A stretch of 64,000 nt of DNA from Neisseriaceae bacterium ESL0693 (GTDB lineage Bacteria; Pseudomonadota; Gammaproteobacteria; Burkholderiales; Neisseriaceae), in NCBI GenBank assembly GCA_029433475.1, contig JAQTIE010000007.1, positions 310,001 through 374,000 on the forward strand, read 5' to 3'. The position numbers were made by a program, and so were the translations under genes. Below, one piece after another: positions 17,825 to 30,054 of this stretch. The notes under the pieces are model-generated. The model did not search any database. It was not told the origin of the DNA and saw nothing but the letters and a program-made list of their open reading frames with translations. The first letter of the stretch is position 1. Every line of letters begins with the position of its first letter.

Positions 17825-19105
17825 GTGCTTTAAATGTCTGTTTCACATCATGTATACCACTGATCTGAGCTTCCTTTTATTACAGCGATGACGCACAGCT
17901 TATAAAACACTGCCAAGAATCCGCTCTCTAAGGTGGCATATATTCAACTGTTGGCCAATCATTGATTACGCAATATGCCCAAAAAAATAAACATTTGAAA
18001 TAATGAAATTTTTCAAGCATTGCTGGCCAAGGCTCATTATTTGATATAGATGATGCACAATAGCAAAACCACAGTCCGAACGCAAACAAATAAACGCAAA
18101 CCATTTAATTTTGCATCATCATAATATGCTATAAATTAAGCAGGTATACAACCACCCACTGGCCAACCATTCATTTTTTAATCAGCCTGGGATATACCCT
18201 CAATCAACAGTGTTCTTATCAAAATGCAACTTATTCAATAAAATAGCATTTTAGTGTAAGACAATATCTATCATAACCCGCGCCGTACCAACCGCTGAAA
18301 TCCCAGCATAAATCCGAGTCATTATAAGCTATTGCGGCTATTACCAGCCTAAAAACCATCATCAATCAATGCCTGCCATTTCAAGAAAGTGACGCCCAGC
18401 AACACCTTACTGAGATATTCCTACTGATCTATGTTTTTGGAAAACAGCATTTAAGCGATTTAATTATTGATCTGTCAAAATATTATGCCACAAATTTTTG
18501 AACGACAAGGAATATAAGGAATATTGGATAAGAAATGGGTGTTTATTGATATCAATTCAGTCTGTACACCTCAATATGTAAGTGGTGCAGTGTGGTAAAC
18601 ATCAAATAATTGACTACTCACAAGGCAACACTACCATAAAATACACCTTGCCATTGATATGCATCGGCATCTGATTGATTTTTAAATCATTAATACACGC
18701 CAGTCAAATGGCACCACAACAAATAGAATAAGTCGGCGATGCTGAATATATAATGATATAAAAATATCACAATGCAGAAACCATATCTGATATGGTAAGA
18801 AAACAGAGGCATAGTTGGGATAATGCCAGTTAAACCAAACTGTCGGCGAACGAATTCTGAGTTTGAATGCTATGGATAGTGTTTAAGGCGCTTATTTGAA
18901 AATGTGTTTACGTGTTTAAAACCGTTTCATGTAATCACAAAGATCTGAGTCATTAACGCGCAATAACTCGTCTATGGTGTAATTGCTGCTTATTTATTTG
19001 GTGTAAAAAAGATGGGTATTCACAGATTAATTAATTGATTTTAAACAGCCAGATAAAACAGCCTAATAATGTAAACAAAGCTAAAACCAATTGAATTGAT
19101 GCAAT
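17825..19105. other. 1.3-kb non-coding stretch, nothing recognised
   Basis: A+T-rich with frequent stops in all frames. I find no gene, no clear pseudogene, no RNA fold and no mobile-element ends. A zero-spacer TTGATATCAA palindrome near 18547 is not an FNR box. Confidence 0.5.
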
Positions 19106-19106
19106 A

Positions 19107-19143
19107 GAAAAACAGCCTGAATAATCCATATTCAGGCTATTTT
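19107..19143. terminator. Bidirectional hairpin terminator containing CAGCCTGAA
   Basis: AGCCTGAATA and TATTCAGGCT form a 10-bp stem with a 5-nt loop (19114-19138). It is flanked by AAAAA on the left and TTTT on the right, so it can terminate in both directions. On the minus strand it lies downstream of tRNA-Ser(GCT). The arms contain CAGCCTGAA, the core of Kingella-type DNA uptake sequences. Confidence 0.65.
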
Positions 19144-19150
19144 CTTGGAA

Positions 19151-19178
19151 ATTTAAACACAAATAAAAGTGTTTAAAT
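19151..19178 (-). terminator. Palindrome just after tRNA-Ser(GCT)
   Basis: ATTTAAACAC and GTGTTTAAAT form a perfect 10-bp inverted repeat with an 8-nt loop, 7 nt beyond the tRNA 3' end. It is probably a 3' processing or termination hairpin. Confidence 0.4.
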
Positions 19179-19185
19179 GATATCG

Positions 19186-19279
19186 TGGCGGAGAGTAAGG
19201 GATTCGAACCCTTGATACAGGTTTCAGCCCATATACTCCCTTAGCAGGGGAGCGCCTTCGACCTCTCGGCCAACTCTCC
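19186..19279 (-). tRNA. serX: tRNA-Ser(GCT)
   Basis: A 94-nt class II tRNA with encoded CCA. Acceptor GGAGAGT pairs with ACTCTCC. The anticodon loop CTGCTAA gives GCT (codons AGC/AGU). A long variable arm follows, and the T-loop is GGTTCGAATCC. The class II variable arm and Ser discriminator G agree with tRNA-Ser. The symbol is a convention only. Confidence 0.95.
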
Positions 19280-19598
19280 ATCAAAGAAGTGCAAACTATA
19301 CTTAAATGGTTTAACGCTGTCAACCAGTCCTATCACAAAATATCGCCTTTTTTGACTTGAAACCAGCTAAATAACCGGTATCATTCATGATTATTTTTAA
19401 GCACCGCAAGAGAGACCGCTTAAATAAATAAAATGCCTCATAAAAGCAGGCTATTTCAGGATATTTAAGTTATACACCAGTCAATGATATACAGAATATA
19501 GTCATGTATTCATTCATTTTACTTATCATCATTACCCAACTTCATGGATTTATTCACAACAATAAACCAAGCATTCTATTAATATTCACTGGCTCCGG
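19280..19598. other. Spacer between tRNA-Ser(GCT) and eno leader
   Basis: About 320 bp, A+T-rich. It should hold the tRNA promoter (reading left) and upstream elements of eno, but no -35/-10 pair can be fixed except the eno -10 at its right end. Confidence 0.4.
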
Positions 19599-20977
<1,379 letters not shown>

Positions 20978-21000
20978 ACCCTACACCATAGGTACAACAT

Positions 21001-21315
21001 ATGAAATGGGTGACATGGGTATTGGTTGTGGCACTGACCGGTTTACAGTATGAGTTATGGTTCGGACACAGTAGCTATTTTAATATGTGGCAATTAAAAA
21101 AACAGTTACTGGCTCAAAGCCAGAAGAATGAACAACTCATTCATAGAAATCAGGCGCTGACCGCTGAAGTTAAAGATCTGGCTGAAGGTAAGGAAGCCAT
21201 TACTGAAATCGCAAGAGTCAGTTTAGGCTATATTCAGGACGGTGAAATATTTTATCGTTTTGTTGCCCCTTCATCTGAATCTGTACCAGACAAACCACGC
21301 TCACCCACTTCTTAA
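21001..21315 (+). CDS. ftsB: Cell division protein FtsB
   Basis: 104 residues: a short cytoplasmic start, one membrane segment (W-V-T-W-V-L-V-V-A-L-T-G-L-Q), then a coiled coil (about 32-70: L-K-K-Q-L…N-E-Q-L…N-Q-A-L-x-A-E-V-K-D-L) and the E-x-A-R-x-x-L-G-Y/F motif (I-A-R-V-S-L-G-Y-I). FtsB joins FtsL and FtsQ at the septum to activate peptidoglycan synthesis. The eno-ftsB order supports the call. A strong terminator follows. Confidence 0.93.
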   Translation: MKWVTWVLVVALTGLQYELWFGHSSYFNMWQLKKQLLAQSQKNEQLIHRNQALTAEVKDLAEGKEAITEIARVSLGYIQDGEIFYRFVAPSSESVPDKPRSPTS

Positions 21316-21322
21316 CCTATTT

Positions 21323-21352
21323 AAAAAGTCTTGAGATATCTCAAGACTTTTT
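21323..21352 (+). terminator. Rho-independent terminator of eno-ftsB
   Basis: A perfect palindrome centred on GAGATATCTC (AAAAAGTCTTGAGA / TCTCAAGACTTTTT), 7 nt after the ftsB stop, flanked by A and T runs, so it may act in both directions. Confidence 0.9.
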
Positions 21353-21496
21353 ATTTAAGTCAACCACAATTTCTATCATTCTTAAATAATACAACCTTTT
21401 ATTTTGTCTGATCTGATTATGCTGGTCAGTAAGATGGCCTGTCGGTATGATAACCAGCATGAGCATGTGGCCGTCATGATCAATAAGGATAAAGAG

Positions 21497-21868
21497 ATGA
21501 TTTCTATTCGCGAGCAAAGTTATGGTTTGAATGTTGTTCTTTATAATGAATTCACACTGGACGATTTTTGTTTACTGGAACAGGCTTTACTTCAATCCAG
21601 TCAACATGTCCATCGTCCTGACCTCTTATTGGATTTATCTTTGATGACAGATTTCACCATTGACATGGCTTTTGAACAATTACGCTTTTTACGCCAGCAT
21701 GCCGATGATTTTGGTCGTACAGCGATTGTGGTTAATGATATCTGGATTCAGCTGGGTGCCCGCATCGGTAACTTGCTAACCTTGCAACATGCCCGATATT
21801 TCAGTGATAATGCAAATGCTCAGAAATGGTTACTGGATCGCAACAGTATCGACCCGAAAAAATCGTAA
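21497..21868 (+). CDS. SpoIIAA/STAS-like domain protein
   Basis: 123 residues from ATG 21497, which has AAGGA 7 nt upstream; the open frame extends to 21404 but without a ribosome site. The fold pattern is that of the SpoIIAA-like/STAS family: Y-G-L-N-V-V-L-Y-N-E-F-T-L-D-D-F, then D-L-L-L-D-L-S-L-M-T-D-F-T, F-G-R-T-A-I-V-V-N-D-I-W-I, A-R-Y-F-S-D-N-A-N-A-Q-K-W-L. Such proteins are small cytosolic regulators or lipid-binding domains. No anti-sigma or kinase partner lies nearby, so its role is open. Confidence 0.7.
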   Translation: MISIREQSYGLNVVLYNEFTLDDFCLLEQALLQSSQHVHRPDLLLDLSLMTDFTIDMAFEQLRFLRQHADDFGRTAIVVNDIWIQLGARIGNLLTLQHARYFSDNANAQKWLLDRNSIDPKKS

Positions 21869-21880
21869 TAGCCGTATCAA

Positions 21881-22582
21881 TTATTTATTGATGTGTTGCT
21901 GACGCAGCCAGTTTTGAATGGTATCCACCAATAATTGTGGCTGCTCTAAAGGCAACATGTGTCCGCTGCCGGCAAGTATCTGTATTTGCGCTTGCAGGAT
22001 ATGCTTTTGCAATTCACAGGCTTCTTCATAAGCGCGTAATTGATCGTCTTGGGCGCCAATAATCAACGTCGGACAACTGATTTTCTGGTTTGGCGGTGTC
22101 TGACGGTTCAGCAAAGACTGACGCACAAAAACTTCATGACCTAAACGCATACCCATATGCTGAATACGCTTCAGCCACTCTTCATTCTGACTGTGTGTCT
22201 GGCTGAGCGTTTTGGCAATGGCTCTTTTACCTAAACCCCGAAAATGCACATTTGTTTGCATCGCTACCGCTTTACGTTTGGCTTCCTGCTGATCGGGTGT
22301 ATCTTCACGCATGGATGAAGCCACCAACACCAAAGCAGCCACCCGATGCGGATAGCGGGCAGCCAAAGTCCGCGCTACATAACCACCCAATGAAAAACCA
22401 ACGGCCACAAATGTGTCAGGTGCGCTCTGTATCAGATAATCCGCCATTTCCACCAGACTACTGCCCTGTGACAGACTCACTGGCTGAATGGTTTGGCCTG
22501 GTGCCGCCGCAATCACTTCTGCCCATAAAGTTTCATCCAGCATATAGCCAGAAATACATAGCCATGGTGTGCATTCAGTCAT
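21881..22582 (-). CDS. Alpha/beta-fold hydrolase
   Basis: 233 residues. Nucleophile elbow G-F-S-L-G-G (Ser about 64), Asp in I-I-G-A-Q-D-D about 180, His in G-S-G-H-M-L-P about 208. The oxyanion region I-S-G-Y-M-L-D replaces the more common HG motif. The family covers BioH-like and MenH-like esterases, but no vitamin-gene neighbours support either. The 12-bp convergent gap to the STAS-like gene suggests a shared terminator region. Confidence 0.8.
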   Translation of the reverse strand: MTECTPWLCISGYMLDETLWAEVIAAAPGQTIQPVSLSQGSSLVEMADYLIQSAPDTFVAVGFSLGGYVARTLAARYPHRVAALVLVASSMREDTPDQQEAKRKAVAMQTNVHFRGLGKRAIAKTLSQTHSQNEEWLKRIQHMGMRLGHEVFVRQSLLNRQTPPNQKISCPTLIIGAQDDQLRAYEEACELQKHILQAQIQILAGSGHMLPLEQPQLLVDTIQNWLRQQHINK

Positions 22583-22907
22583 GTGCGTTTATTCCTCTAA
22601 CTGTATCCGTATGGTTTACTTTAATCAATATCAATCATCACTGATACAGACAACTGCATTGTAAAAACATTCAAATAATAAAGTAATTCCATTTTTCGCC
22701 TGATTTTATCATGCCATTGCTCCCCCGTTCATATTGGCATCAGTTTATTTTTGGCGTATAAATAGACAATCTGTATAAACAGACATTGATGTTTGCCAAC
22801 ACAACAGCCATTCAACCACCACACAACCCCATCATTTTACAATTAATATTATTCTGAATTATTCAAAATGACCATTAACCATAGATAATACTTGTATGGA
22901 GCCAAAC
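22583..22907. other. Divergent spacer, promoters not resolved
   Basis: About 325 bp between divergently transcribed genes, A+T-rich, with no recognised operator or RNA. Confidence 0.4.
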
Positions 22908-23393
22908 ATGACACAATTATTGACCTTAACCAGCCCCGAGTTTAATGACGGTCAGCTGGTGGATGCCTCTTATCAATCAGATCGGGATAACCAATCGCCG
23001 ACTTTAAGCTGGACACATGTTCCGGCTGATACCCAAAGTTTTGCAATTGCCGTTCATGATCCCGATGCTCCTACGGGCGGGGCTGGCTGGTGGCACTGGA
23101 TGGTGATTAATCTTCCTGCCGATCTGAGATCGCTGCCGCGTAATGCCGGTGCTGAAGGTGGCGCACAACTACCCTCTGGAGCGCAACACTTGCCTAATGA
23201 TCTGGGTATATTAGGCTATGGTGGATTTTATCCGCCGGCAGGGGCACCCGCTCATCGTTATATCTTTACTTTATATGCACTGGATACCGACCATATTGAC
23301 TTACCCGAACGCGCCACAACCAGCCGGGTGGGTTTCATCATTAATTCACACACCATCGCCAAAGCGGACATCACCATTTATTACGGCCGCTGA
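22908..23393 (+). CDS. YbhB/YbcL-family PEBP (Raf kinase inhibitor-like) protein
   Basis: 161 residues from ATG 22908, which has GGAG 8 nt upstream; an ATG 12 nt earlier overlaps that site. Ligand-pocket motifs: D-N-Q-S-P-T-L-S-W about 23-31, V-H-D-P-D-A-P-T-G-G about 48-57, W-W-H-W-M-V-I-N, G-Y-G-G-F-Y-P-P-A-G-A-P-A-H-R-Y. PEBP proteins bind phosphate-bearing ligands; the bacterial function is not settled. Confidence 0.88.
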   Translation: MTQLLTLTSPEFNDGQLVDASYQSDRDNQSPTLSWTHVPADTQSFAIAVHDPDAPTGGAGWWHWMVINLPADLRSLPRNAGAEGGAQLPSGAQHLPNDLGILGYGGFYPPAGAPAHRYIFTLYALDTDHIDLPERATTSRVGFIINSHTIAKADITIYYGR

Positions 23394-23447
23394 TTTTATG
23401 CTATTTAGCCAGCATTTCTGCTGGCTAATCCATCAGACAAAAACCAA

Positions 23448-24206
23448 TCAGTCTTTTTTGGTCTGCCCTTCTGCCCGTGTTATGGCTGAGCCGACATCAT
23501 CAGCAGAAAAATCATGCTGCATATATTCATCATCATCAACAGGTAAGTGTTGTTCAAACGTATCAAACATTTGTACTTTAACATGAACCTTAGCCACTGA
23601 AAAATCCAGAATATGACCGCCCAGCGTATGATCATCAGCCAGAAAATGACTGTGAAAGCCACTGACCGTAGGTCCATGAAATACTTCGGGAGAATAATAG
23701 CCTACCAAAGTACCCTGAATATTTTCAGCTTTAAAAACATGCTGTTCTTCTGCGGTTTCAACCAGCGTATGATAAGGCGGTTCAGACTTTCTGACCGCCC
23801 GGGTGGTCATGCTGGAAAATAAACCACTCATACGAATAGAATAAAATGTGTTTTCTGCACACACTTTTTCAGCAATACGCTGATAGGCCTCATCCATGGG
23901 TAAGTCTGACAAATCCATGAGATCGCGGTAATGTGCCCGATGAATATTGGCAAATGGCATAGTAAAATCGCCTGAAACGATATTAACACCCCCATCACCA
24001 TTTACCTGATAAGGCTTGCCATCCAGGATAATCAATTCGCCGTCTAATCCTTCTCCTGTACCAATACCGGTATCACCATGCTGTAATAATTGCTGCATGG
24101 TTAAAGTGCCGCGCAATAATCCTGGCACCAGTAATGCCAGCGTGCCATGCTGGTATAATTTCTTTTCTACAGTACTTTCAGAATCAGGCACATCATACTT
24201 AGTCAT
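23448..24206 (-). CDS. budA: Alpha-acetolactate decarboxylase
   Basis: 252 residues. Family blocks: L-L-Q-H-G-D-T-G-I-G-T, L-D-G-E-L-I-I-L-D-G, zinc ligands in F-H-S-H-F-L-A-D-D-x-T-L-G-G-H (about 200-215), and the Glu in the middle domain (V-G-Y-Y-S-P-E). It converts acetolactate to acetoin with loss of CO2. Its start overlaps the rbfA stop by 8 bp, so it is translated as the last gene of the rimP-nusA-infB-rbfA line, an unusual place. No acetolactate synthase or acetoin reductase gene is in the window. Confidence 0.92.
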   Translation of the reverse strand: MTKYDVPDSESTVEKKLYQHGTLALLVPGLLRGTLTMQQLLQHGDTGIGTGEGLDGELIILDGKPYQVNGDGGVNIVSGDFTMPFANIHRAHYRDLMDLSDLPMDEAYQRIAEKVCAENTFYSIRMSGLFSSMTTRAVRKSEPPYHTLVETAEEQHVFKAENIQGTLVGYYSPEVFHGPTVSGFHSHFLADDHTLGGHILDFSVAKVHVKVQMFDTFEQHLPVDDDEYMQHDFSADDVGSAITRAEGQTKKD

Positions 24207-24570
24207 CGATTTTCTTTTCCTTTGCTACTTTATCAATGAGATGTGAAATATTCATGCCACGTTCCAGCGATTCGTCATACACAAAATGCAATTCAGGTGT
24301 CCGGAAAAGATGAATGCGCTTTGCCAATTCACTGCGTAAATGTCCTTTGGCATGTTCCAAAGCCTCTTCGGTCACTTCGCGGGTAGCATCATCAAGTACG
24401 GTATAGTAAATCGTTGCATGACTGTAATCCCGGGTAATTTCAACCTCATTAATGGTAATAAAACCAGCACGCGGATCTTTCAAACCGGTTCGCACCAGTT
24501 CAGCCAGTTCACGCATAATCTGCTCTTGCACCCGATCTTGTCTGGCATAACCACGTTGTTGTTTACGCAT
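24199..24570 (-). CDS. rbfA: Ribosome-binding factor A
   Basis: 123 residues, KH-type fold: R-V-Q-E-Q-I-M-R-E-L-A-E-L, D-P-R-A-G-F-I-T-I-N-E-V-E-I-T-R-D, A-K-R-I-H-L-F-R-T-P-E-L-H-F-V-Y-D, ending D-K-V-A-K-E. It matures 30S subunits, especially in the cold. A GGAAAGGA site precedes the ATG. In most relatives truB follows; here budA does, with overlapping ends. Confidence 0.95.
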   Translation of the reverse strand: MRKQQRGYARQDRVQEQIMRELAELVRTGLKDPRAGFITINEVEITRDYSHATIYYTVLDDATREVTEEALEHAKGHLRSELAKRIHLFRTPELHFVYDESLERGMNISHLIDKVAKEKKIDD

Positions 24571-24592
24571 GATTTTATCCTTTCCTGTTCAC

Positions 24593-24634
24593 AAAAAACA
24601 TCAGGCAACCCAGTAAACCACTTGGCTGCCTGAT
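24593..24634 (-). terminator. Hairpin between infB and rbfA
   Basis: ATCAGGCA (24600-24607) pairs with TGCCTGAT (24627-24634), extended by CC/GG, and is followed on the minus strand by TTTTTT. It lies 20 nt past the infB stop. It should end or reduce transcription before rbfA-budA. One arm reads GGCTGCCTGA, close to the Simonsiella-type uptake sequence core. Confidence 0.75.
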
Positions 24635-24653
24635 CATACTACACGAATGTCAT

Positions 24654-27623
24654 TTACAGTTGGCGAGCCACTTGCACTATTTCAAATGCCTCAATCTGAT
24701 CCCCTTCAATAATATCATTGAAGTTTTTCAGCATCAGACCACATTCAAAACCTTGGCGAACTTCTTTAACATCGTCTTTAAACCGTTTTAAAGAAGCCAG
24801 CTCTCCTGTATGCACCACCACATTATTCCGGATCAGACGTATATGGGCATCGCGTCTGATCATACCATCGGTAACCATACAACCGGCAATATTACCCACT
24901 TTAGACACTGTGATGACTTGACGGATTTCCGCCATACCAATCACATTTTCTTTCTGCTCTGGTGACAGCATACCGCTTAATGCAGCTTTCACATCATCAA
25001 TAGCATCATAGATAATATTGTAATAGCGGATTTCAACATCTTCATGTTCGGCCAGCTTGCGTGCGGCAGCATCAGCGCGCACATTAAAGCCGATGATCAC
25101 AGCACCAGAAGCAATGGCCAGATTCACATCAGATTCAGTCACACCACCAACACCACTGTGCAATACATCCACACGAACTTCTTCAGTAGATAACTTACGC
25201 AGGCTACCGGCCAAAGCTTCATAAGAACCCTGTACATCGGCTTTGATAATCACAGGTAAGCCCTGTGCCTGATTTTCGCCCATGTTGTTAAACATGTTCT
25301 CAAGTTTGGCTGCCTGTTGTTTGGCCAGACGCACATCACGGTATTTGCCCTGACGAAATAAAGCAATTTCACGCGCTTTTTTCTCATCAGCCAGCACAAT
25401 CGCATCTTCACCAGCGTTGGGAACATCCGATAAACCCAGAATTTCCACCGGAATGGAAGGGCCGGCTTCAGTAATGGTTTTACCATTTTCATCCACCATG
25501 GCACGGATACGGCCAAAAGTGGTACCTGCCAGTAATACATCACCTTTACTCAGGGTACCGCTTTGTACCAGTAAGGTAGCTACTGCACCGCGGCCTTTAT
25601 CCAGACGCGATTCAACAATAATCCCCTTGGCAGGTGCGGCTACCGGTGCTTTTAATTCCAGCACATCCGCTTCAAGCAACACGGCCTCCAGTAGGGCATC
25701 GATATTGGTACCTTGTTTTGCAGAAACATCCACAAACTGCACATCGCCGCCCCATTCATCCGGTATCACTTCATGGGCAGTTAATTCCTGCCGGATACGT
25801 TCCGGATTGGCGCCTTCTTTATCGATCTTATTCACGGCCACTACCATAGGCACCTTGGCAGCCTTGGCATGGGCAATGGCTTCCAGCGTCTGTGGCATCA
25901 CACCATCATCAGCCGCCACCACCAGAATCACAATATCCGTGGCCTGAGCACCGCGTGCACGCATGGCGGTAAAGGCCTCATGCCCCGGGGTATCCAGAAA
26001 GGTAATCACACCACGTTCAGTCTCTACATGATAAGCACCGATATGCTGTGTGATGCCGCCGGCTTCGCCCTGTACCACCCGCGCACGCCGGATATAATCC
26101 AGCAGTGAGGTTTTACCATGATCGACATGACCCATGACGGTAACTACTGGCGGACGTGGCAGAGCTTCAGCCTCGATAACGGTTTCATCCGTATCGTCCA
26201 GAAAGGCTTCCGGATCATCAGCCGCAGCAGCTTTGCCGACATGACCCATTTCCTCAACCACAATCAGGGCAGTATCCTGATCCAGAGGCTGGTTAATGGT
26301 GACCATCATGCCCATTTTCATCAATACTTTAATGACTTCTGCGGCCTTAACTGCCATTTTATGTGCCAGTTCAGCCACCGTAATGGTTTCGGGTACCAGA
26401 ACCTCATGCACCACTGGCTCTGTGGGCGCATGGAAAGCATGTTGATTCGGTTCCAGCTTCAATTGCTTTTTATTGCCCTTTTTACCACCACGCCAGCGAT
26501 TTTCATCACCACCAGATACGGCTGCACCTGTTTTGCGCCCTTTCCCACCGCGTGTATTTTTGCCTTTAGGCATACCTTCATCACGCTGCTGATGACGCTG
26601 CTCATCTTTTTTATGCCGAGGTGCAGTGTTGGATTCAGCAGGTTTTTGCGCTGTGGCTTCAGAGGCGGTTTTGGCGGTAGCGGTAGACAGCGGTTTTTTA
26701 ACCGAGGGCTTGGCAGTCCGCACGGCGGCCTGTTTTTGTGCCTCAGGCGCTTTGGTTTCCTGCTGTGCCTGCTGCTTGGCGGCCTCACGACGTGCCTGCC
26801 GTTCCTGTTTCTGTTTTAACAATGCTTCCTGATGTGCACGCAAAGCCTCAGCCCGACGTGCTTCTTCATCACGCTGTGCCTGCTCTGCCTCACTGATAAT
26901 GGGTTTGGCCGCCTCTGCCTGCAAAGCAGCCAAATCAATCTTTTTGGGCGCTTTATTGTTACGATGGCGTTTCGATTTCGTGTGCTCGTTTTTTTCCACT
27001 TTTTTCTCTGGCACTTGTTCCTGCGATGGCGTTGCTTGTACTACCACCTTATCGGTGGGCGCAGTCTCTGCTTTGGCTGAATTGTTTTCAGCCGGTAAAA
27101 TGGAAGCAGTAGAAACAGCAGACTCTTCTGTCTTAGCTGCTGCCGGTGCTACTGTTTTAGGGTTCTGGCTCGATGCTTTTAAGCGTTGCGTTTCCAAAAT
27201 GGCTGCTTCACGCTGACGCTGTCTTTCCGCTTCAGCCTGCTCTGTTTCTGACTGTTCTGACTGCACTTTGGCCTCTTCGCTGACTTTTCCGGCTTCAGCC
27301 CGTGCCTCTTCTGCCCGCTTAGCTGCTTCTTTAGCCGCTTCTTCGGAAGGCACCTCAATGCGTCTGCGCCGGCGTCTTTCCACTTCAACACCCGCCACAG
27401 TACTTTTTTCAGCCAGTTTTTTGCGGTTTAACGTAATGGTATTGCCAGTCTGGCTGCCATTACTCTGCTTAAGATAAGCCAATAACTGCATTTTATCCGC
27501 ACCCGTCAATACATCACTGCCGGTTTTCTTGTGCACACCCGCCTCAGCCAGCTGCTCCAACAGACGGCTGGGGGATAAATGTAATTCTGTTGCAAATTGT
27601 TCTACCGTTATCTGATTACTCAT
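24654..27623 (-). CDS. infB: Translation initiation factor IF-2
   Basis: 989 residues, a long-form IF-2. N-terminal IF2-N domain ([11 protein letters not shown]), a long Ala/Glu/Lys/Gln-rich linker (about 80-400), a second IF2-N ([12 protein letters not shown]), then the GTPase domain with G-H-V-D-H-G-K-T (about 497), [12 protein letters not shown] and C-terminal domains ending V-A-R-Q-L. It delivers fMet-tRNA to the 30S subunit. It overlaps the nusA stop by 8 bp. Confidence 0.97.
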   Translation of the reverse strand: MSNQITVEQFATELHLSPSRLLEQLAEAGVHKKTGSDVLTGADKMQLLAYLKQSNGSQTGNTITLNRKKLAEKSTVAGVEVERRRRRRIEVPSEEAAKEAAKRAEEARAEAGKVSEEAKVQSEQSETEQAEAERQRQREAAILETQRLKASSQNPKTVAPAAAKTEESAVSTASILPAENNSAKAETAPTDKVVVQATPSQEQVPEKKVEKNEHTKSKRHRNNKAPKKIDLAALQAEAAKPIISEAEQAQRDEEARRAEALRAHQEALLKQKQERQARREAAKQQAQQETKAPEAQKQAAVRTAKPSVKKPLSTATAKTASEATAQKPAESNTAPRHKKDEQRHQQRDEGMPKGKNTRGGKGRKTGAAVSGGDENRWRGGKKGNKKQLKLEPNQHAFHAPTEPVVHEVLVPETITVAELAHKMAVKAAEVIKVLMKMGMMVTINQPLDQDTALIVVEEMGHVGKAAAADDPEAFLDDTDETVIEAEALPRPPVVTVMGHVDHGKTSLLDYIRRARVVQGEAGGITQHIGAYHVETERGVITFLDTPGHEAFTAMRARGAQATDIVILVVAADDGVMPQTLEAIAHAKAAKVPMVVAVNKIDKEGANPERIRQELTAHEVIPDEWGGDVQFVDVSAKQGTNIDALLEAVLLEADVLELKAPVAAPAKGIIVESRLDKGRGAVATLLVQSGTLSKGDVLLAGTTFGRIRAMVDENGKTITEAGPSIPVEILGLSDVPNAGEDAIVLADEKKAREIALFRQGKYRDVRLAKQQAAKLENMFNNMGENQAQGLPVIIKADVQGSYEALAGSLRKLSTEEVRVDVLHSGVGGVTESDVNLAIASGAVIIGFNVRADAAARKLAEHEDVEIRYYNIIYDAIDDVKAALSGMLSPEQKENVIGMAEIRQVITVSKVGNIAGCMVTDGMIRRDAHIRLIRNNVVVHTGELASLKRFKDDVKEVRQGFECGLMLKNFNDIIEGDQIEAFEIVQVARQL

Positions 27624-29121
27624 TCACGTCCCCCTCTGTTGTATCAAACCAGTGAGCGCGTGCAGCCAGTACCACTTTTGTAGCTGTCTCTTCATCCACA
27701 CCCGTAATTTCAATTAATTCATCCACAGAAAGCTCCGCCAGTCCATCGCGGGTTTTAATGCCTTCCTGAGCCAGATCGCGCAACATTTCCTGATCTACGC
27801 CATCCAGATTTTTCAAATCTTCATCCATATGTTCCAGCTGTTCTTCCGAGGCAATGGCCAATGTCAGAATGGCATCTCGGGCACGGTTACGCAATTCATT
27901 GATGGTTGGTTCATCAAAGCCATCAATTTCCAGCATTTCCTGCACAGGCACATAAGCCACTTCTTCCAGACTGGTGAAACCTTCCTGCACCAGAATACCG
28001 GCCACATCATCATCAACGCCCAGATGATTCACAAACAGTTCACGCAAGGCTTTATCTTCAGCTTCATGTCGCTCCTGCGCTTCTTCAACCGTCATGATAT
28101 TCAGTTGCCAGCCGGTTAGTTCAGCCGCCAGACGTACATTCTGACCACCACGGCCGATGGCCAGCGCCAGCTGATCCTCAGCCACGATCACATCCACCGA
28201 ATGATGATCTTCATCAATCAGAATACGTGTCACTTCCGCCGGACTCAGTGCATTGATGACAAACTGGGCGGTTTCAGGAGACCACAACACCACATCAATC
28301 CGTTCGCCCGCCAGTTCATTGGTCACTGCATTCACGCGGGAACCACGCACACCGATACACGTTCCTTGCGGGTCAATGCGCGTATCATTCGATTTCACCG
28401 CAATTTTGGCGCGCATACCCGGATCGCGTGCCACTTCCTTGATTTCCATCAACCCATCTTCAATTTCCGGCACTTCCATTTCAAATAATTTCAACAGAAA
28501 TTCACGTGAAATGCGGGTCAGAATAACCTGATTGCGGTTGCCATTCTGATCCACGCGCAAAAACTGGGCGCGCACCCGGTCACCACTACGGAAATTCTCA
28601 CGCAGAATCATCTGATCCCGCGGTAATAATGCCTCCAAGCGGCCAATTTCCACAATGGCGCCCTGGCGTTCCATGCGCTTAATGGTACCTAGCACCAGTT
28701 CGTCTTTACGCTGCAAAAATTCATTCAGAATCTGTTCACGCTCAGCATCGCGGATACGTTGTAAAATCACCTGCTTGGCTGTTTGTGCACCAATGCGCCC
28801 GAATTCCACATTTTCGATAGGTTCTTCATAATATTCACCGATTTGCAAAGTGGTATCAGGAATTTCTTCCTGAATTTCTTCAATGGTCTTTTGTAAATCA
28901 GGATACGTATAATCCTCGTCCGCCACAATCAGCCAACGCCGGTAACTACTGTAGTCTCCCGTATTGCGATCAATGGCCACACGCACATCCATATTTTCAC
29001 GCTCGGTTTTCTTCTTGGCCGCACTGGCCAGAGCAAATTCCAAAGCATTGAATACCACTTCCGGCTCTACGTTTTTTTCACTCGCCAGCGCTTCAGCCAA
29101 CAGCAAAATCTCACGACTCAT
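27616..29121 (-). CDS. nusA: Transcription termination/antitermination factor NusA
   Basis: 501 residues. N-terminal RNA-polymerase-binding domain (E-A-L-A-S-E-K…A-L-E-F-A-L-A), S1 domain about 135-200 ([11 protein letters not shown]), two KH domains ([25 protein letters not shown]) and two C-terminal acidic repeats, as in proteobacterial NusA. It controls pausing, termination and rRNA antitermination. Confidence 0.97.
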   Translation of the reverse strand: MSREILLLAEALASEKNVEPEVVFNALEFALASAAKKKTERENMDVRVAIDRNTGDYSSYRRWLIVADEDYTYPDLQKTIEEIQEEIPDTTLQIGEYYEEPIENVEFGRIGAQTAKQVILQRIRDAEREQILNEFLQRKDELVLGTIKRMERQGAIVEIGRLEALLPRDQMILRENFRSGDRVRAQFLRVDQNGNRNQVILTRISREFLLKLFEMEVPEIEDGLMEIKEVARDPGMRAKIAVKSNDTRIDPQGTCIGVRGSRVNAVTNELAGERIDVVLWSPETAQFVINALSPAEVTRILIDEDHHSVDVIVAEDQLALAIGRGGQNVRLAAELTGWQLNIMTVEEAQERHEAEDKALRELFVNHLGVDDDVAGILVQEGFTSLEEVAYVPVQEMLEIDGFDEPTINELRNRARDAILTLAIASEEQLEHMDEDLKNLDGVDQEMLRDLAQEGIKTRDGLAELSVDELIEITGVDEETATKVVLAARAHWFDTTEGDVNE

Positions 29122-29174
29122 TTGCTTCTCCCAACAGGCACAAGTGCCTGCAATAATTTAATTAAGAATTTAAA

Positions 29175-29657
29175 CTAAAAATCAAATTCAGGCTTCAATC
29201 GTGCCTTATCAATATTCTGCCATTCAATCAAGACTGTTTTGCCCGCAGCAACCTCTGCGCGCTTCTCACGACGACTGGCTTTAACTTCTTCCAAGGTCAG
29301 ACTGATGACCTCTTTTTCATCAATACCATTAATGCGGCCGGTAAAATTTTTCTGGCCATCAATCGGCAATCGCGTCTTAATTTTGGCCAGCTGACCGGCA
29401 AAGCGGGCAAAATCAGCTGGTTTGGTCAAAGGCCGATCCAGCCCGGGGCTGGAAATTTCCAGCCGCTGATAATCAACCTCTTCTACGGTGAGCACCCGCC
29501 CCAGATGATTGCTGACGGCAACACAATCATCCAGCGTAATTGCGCCATCGGCTTTATCAATAAATACCCGTAAATCACCTTGTGTGGTTAATTCATAATC
29601 AACCAGCTCATACCCTAATCCCGGTAATGTTTTGTCCAGAATACTCTGAATATCCAT
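29175..29657 (-). CDS. rimP: Ribosome maturation factor RimP
   Basis: 160 residues from ATG 29657; the open frame reaches 29696, but GGGG lies just before this ATG and it opens on the conserved D-I-Q-S-I-L…L-G-Y-E-L-V-D-Y-E. Further motifs: [28 protein letters not shown]. It assists 30S maturation. First gene of the rimP-nusA-infB line. Confidence 0.94.
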   Translation of the reverse strand: MDIQSILDKTLPGLGYELVDYELTTQGDLRVFIDKADGAITLDDCVAVSNHLGRVLTVEEVDYQRLEISSPGLDRPLTKPADFARFAGQLAKIKTRLPIDGQKNFTGRINGIDEKEVISLTLEEVKASRREKRAEVAAGKTVLIEWQNIDKARLKPEFDF

Positions 29658-30054
29658 CCATACCCCACGGAAATAAAAAAATGGCCCTGTGGCCATTTCT
29701 CTCTGTAACTCGAAAAATTTCTTTATTTTAACCTATTGTGCAAAAAAAAGAAACTATATTTAATAAGCCACTTGTCTGTTACCGCTTCAGCCATGCCATA
29801 CGACGTATCCGATATTAATTAAAATGACTGAAATTACATTCAAAAATCAATTCAGCATACCACCATACACAAAACCTTTGCAGCATATATTACTCTTGAC
29901 TGGCATATTCAGATCATCGCCATTACTTTTTTAGACACATGAAGTAAATTCAGCCGGATTCATTAAAGATTTTGCATGAACATTACCATATTAGCAGAAA
30001 TTTTACATAAAATCATTCTATTAAGAATATAATTAATCTTGTTTCATATCGATT
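29658..30054. other. Divergent spacer between rimP and clpB
   Basis: About 400 bp. The right end holds the clpB promoter. The rimP promoter must lie on the left but I could not fix its boxes. No gene or RNA is evident. Confidence 0.4.

Noticed and set aside
18540-18560. TTGATATCAA as an FNR site
   Set aside because: The half-sites have no 4-nt spacer, so it does not fit the FNR consensus.
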